A stretch of 64,000 nucleotides of DNA from Rhizobium leguminosarum (GTDB lineage Bacteria > Pseudomonadota > Alphaproteobacteria > Rhizobiales > Rhizobiaceae): positions 1,302,001 to 1,366,000 of the forward strand of contig NZ_CP016286.1 in the NCBI RefSeq assembly GCF_001679785.1, given 5' to 3'. Positions 62,369-64,000 of the stretch are shown here, piece by piece. How positions within the stretch are numbered: the first letter of the stretch is position 1; every line of letters starts with the position of its first letter. The notes under the pieces were generated by a model, which worked only from the letters and a program-made list of their open reading frames with translations, was not told the origin of the DNA and did no database searches. A program made the translations under genes and the position numbers.

Positions 62369-63352
62369 TCAGGCGAGGAAACGGCCTGCGGTGAGGCGCT
62401 CCCAGTTCGCATGCGCGAACTTCTCCTTGTCGGCGGCATCGAGCTCCAAATCTTCGACAAATCGCCGCGCATCGCCTCCGGGGCGATACTGGTATGGGTA
62501 GTCCGTCGAGAACAGGATGCGGTCCACGCCGACGGCATCGATCGCCTGCCGCAAATAGGCGGGGCTGAACATGCCGCTGGCCGTCAGATAGAGGTTGTTG
62601 CGGACATAGTCGAGGAATGGCCGCTGGAGTTTGGACACCCGATCCAGCATGACGAGCCGCTCGAGATAAAACAGCACCAGCTCACCCCAGTGCCCGAGGA
62701 TGACCTGGAGGTTCGGGTGACGGTCAAAGGCGCCGCCCAGGATCAGACGCACGAACTGGATGCCTGCCTCGAAATGCCATCCGAGGGCAAACGTGGACAG
62801 GGCGAGATCGATGGGGGCGCCGAAGCCCGCATAATAGGTGTCGCGAATGCTCGTCTGCGGGATCTGCGGGTGAATCAGAAGTGGGACATTGAGCTCCGCT
62901 GCGCTGGCGAATGTCGGCTCGAAGATCACATGATCGAGATTCTTGTCGCCGACCCGGCCGAACAGAACGGCACCTTTGCAGCCGAGTTCCTCGACGGCTC
63001 GCCGCAGCTCTCGCGCCGCCTCGTCCGGTTGCGCAAAGGAGAGAGCCGCCATCGCCTGGAAGCGGGATGGGTGAGCCGAAACAGTGCCGGCCAGAATGTC
63101 GTTGGCGCGACGAGCAAGATCGACGCCATGATGGCCGAGATTGTTGAGACCCGGAGTCGTCAACGAGAGAACCTGCAGATCGACGCCGGTCTCGTCCATC
63201 AGAACCAGCCGCTGCTCTCCAAGATCCGCCAGCCGTTCGCCGAGCAGACCTGGATTGAGCCCAAGCGTTCCGTCGTCGGCGCCGGGAATCGTGTTCCACC
63301 CATGCTTCACCTCATCGGGCAGGACATGCTCTTCGATTGCGATGATCTTCAT
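62369..63352 (-). CDS. Amidohydrolase family protein (resorcylate/ACMS decarboxylase-like)
   Basis: A 327-residue TIM-barrel protein of the amidohydrolase-2 group. The conserved metal positions are EEH near the N-terminus (Glu7, His9), His in LLIHPQIP, His in LGHWGE and Asp in FSTDYPY. This matches gamma-resorcylate and related non-oxidative decarboxylases more than true hydrolases. It probably acts on a hydroxylated aromatic acid. It lies 16 bases downstream of the DJ-1/PfpI gene, likely in one operon. Confidence 0.82.
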   Translation of the reverse strand: MKIIAIEEHVLPDEVKHGWNTIPGADDGTLGLNPGLLGERLADLGEQRLVLMDETGVDLQVLSLTTPGLNNLGHHGVDLARRANDILAGTVSAHPSRFQAMAALSFAQPDEAARELRRAVEELGCKGAVLFGRVGDKNLDHVIFEPTFASAAELNVPLLIHPQIPQTSIRDTYYAGFGAPIDLALSTFALGWHFEAGIQFVRLILGGAFDRHPNLQVILGHWGELVLFYLERLVMLDRVSKLQRPFLDYVRNNLYLTASGMFSPAYLRQAIDAVGVDRILFSTDYPYQYRPGGDARRFVEDLELDAADKEKFAHANWERLTAGRFLA

Positions 63353-63368
63353 TGGTGAATTCCTTCGG

Positions 63369-64000
63369 TCAGGACTTCTGGGCGAGTTGATCGACGATCG
63401 CCTGGCCGACCCCGTGTGCGGATGCCGGGTTCTGACCTGTGATCAAGCGGCCATCGACCACCACCTTCTCCGTCCAGTTCGGCGCCGGCTGATGCAGCGC
63501 GCCTCGCTCCTTGAGGGTCGTCGCCAGCAGATAGGGCACGACCTCGGTGTACTTGACCTCCGCCTCTTCCTCGTCCGTGAAGGCGGCCAGCTTCTTGCCC
63601 GCGACCAAATGGTTGCCGTCCGAGAGCGTTGCGTTCACCAATGCAGCGGGGCCGTGGCAGACCGCCGAGACGATGCCGCCGGTTTCGTAGATATCGCGGA
63701 TCACGCGTTGCACAGCCGGGCTGTCGGCAAAATCCCACATCGTGCCGTGGCCGCCGGCGAAGAAGACTGCGGAGTAGCGGGAGGGATCGAGTTCGTCGAG
63801 GATGAGCGAGTGGGCGAGCGCATCGCGGAACTCGCGGTCCTTCCAGAAGCGGGCGTTGACCGGATCAGTGAGGTCGAAGAAGTCGATCGGCGGATGGCCG
63901 CCCCGGATCGAGGCGATCTCGGTCGGGATACCGGCCGCGCGGAAAACGTCGAGCGGATGCGTGAGTTCGACCATCGCAAAGCCGGTGGGCTCGCCGGTGT
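63369..64000 (-). CDS. DJ-1/PfpI (type 1 glutamine amidotransferase-like) protein, partial at window end
   Basis: The open frame runs through the window end. At least 207 residues are visible, and homologues begin about 20-25 residues further upstream (conserved TGEPTGFAMVELTHPLDVFR is not a natural N-terminus). The nucleophile cysteine is in SAVCHGPAAL. The Glu partner lies near the front. FFAGGHGTMWDF is typical of the HchA/EmrA-like, glyoxalase III-type DJ-1 proteins. They act on methylglyoxal-modified or related substrates, but the role here is unproven. Confidence 0.85.
   Translation of the reverse strand, partial: TGEPTGFAMVELTHPLDVFRAAGIPTEIASIRGGHPPIDFFDLTDPVNARFWKDREFRDALAHSLILDELDPSRYSAVFFAGGHGTMWDFADSPAVQRVIRDIYETGGIVSAVCHGPAALVNATLSDGNHLVAGKKLAAFTDEEEAEVKYTEVVPYLLATTLKERGALHQPAPNWTEKVVVDGRLITGQNPASAHGVGQAIVDQLAQKS

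Overview
The window looks like DNA from a fast-growing rhizobium (Rhizobium/Agrobacterium group, Alphaproteobacteria). It has high GC, ATGA-overlapping ABC-transporter operons, ThuA, ROK, FCD-GntR and DUF982 genes, alphaproteobacterial LexA and EcfG-type promoter motifs, and a rhizobial intergenic palindrome. The density of sugar-uptake clusters, insertion elements and broken genes suggests a plasmid or accessory chromosomal region. No rRNA, tRNA, CRISPR array or replication origin was recognised.

Layout. 0-1.7 kb: edge of an ISL3-type insertion sequence, an SDR oxidoreductase and a FabF fragment. 1.8-7.5 kb: an RND efflux locus (TetR, adaptor, permease, second TetR) whose permease carries two single-base frameshifts. 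7.7-10.3 kb: very small stress-type genes (zeta-like/DUF1476, a pair of related small proteins, CsbD, small membrane proteins), several behind GGAAC-N16/17-(C/G)GTT promoters. 10.6-12.9 kb: a flavin monooxygenase and an unknown gene. 13.0-18.6 kb: a minus-strand caa3-type terminal oxidase cluster (subunit II with haem c, fused subunit I/III, a small membrane protein, CtaG, triheme cytochrome c). 18.8-22.8 kb: tiny genes, two DUF982 proteins, a DUF4242-cyclase fusion, a two-gene operon behind a LexA box, and DUF2938.

22.9-30.4 kb: a sugar module with ThuA, a Gfo/Idh/MocA dehydrogenase and a ROK regulator on the minus strand, and a divergent binding protein-permease-permease-ATPase operon. 30.5-31.5 kb: a secreted dienelactone-hydrolase-like protein. 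31.6-37.4 kb: an IS66-family element whose transposase gene is split by a 3.4-kb recombinase-in-trio (RIT) element with 27-bp perfect inverted ends. 37.5-43.3 kb: a patchwork of single genes (phosphotransferase, hydrolases, SUKH, GFA, AraC).

43.5-51.5 kb: a hexuronate/aldarate module. KdgD, a mannonate dehydratase and a GntR regulator are on the minus strand, and a Dpp/Opp-type ABC transporter with a frameshifted binding protein is on the plus strand. A GACATAATATG motif lies upstream of both the dehydratase and the transporter. 51.5-59.9 kb: a LacI regulator, an unusual 840-residue candidate carbohydrate-active protein and a CUT1-type sugar transporter, plausibly one glycan-use locus. 59.9-64.0 kb: a PaoC-like molybdenum hydroxylase subunit preceded by only a remnant of its FAD-subunit partner, a decarboxylase-like amidohydrolase, and a DJ-1/PfpI protein cut by the window end.

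The least ordinary items are the RIT-in-IS66 nesting with its structured ends, the LexA-controlled pair of undescribed small proteins, the general-stress small-gene cluster, and the 840-residue sugar-locus protein. No complete novel defence or biosynthetic system was identified.
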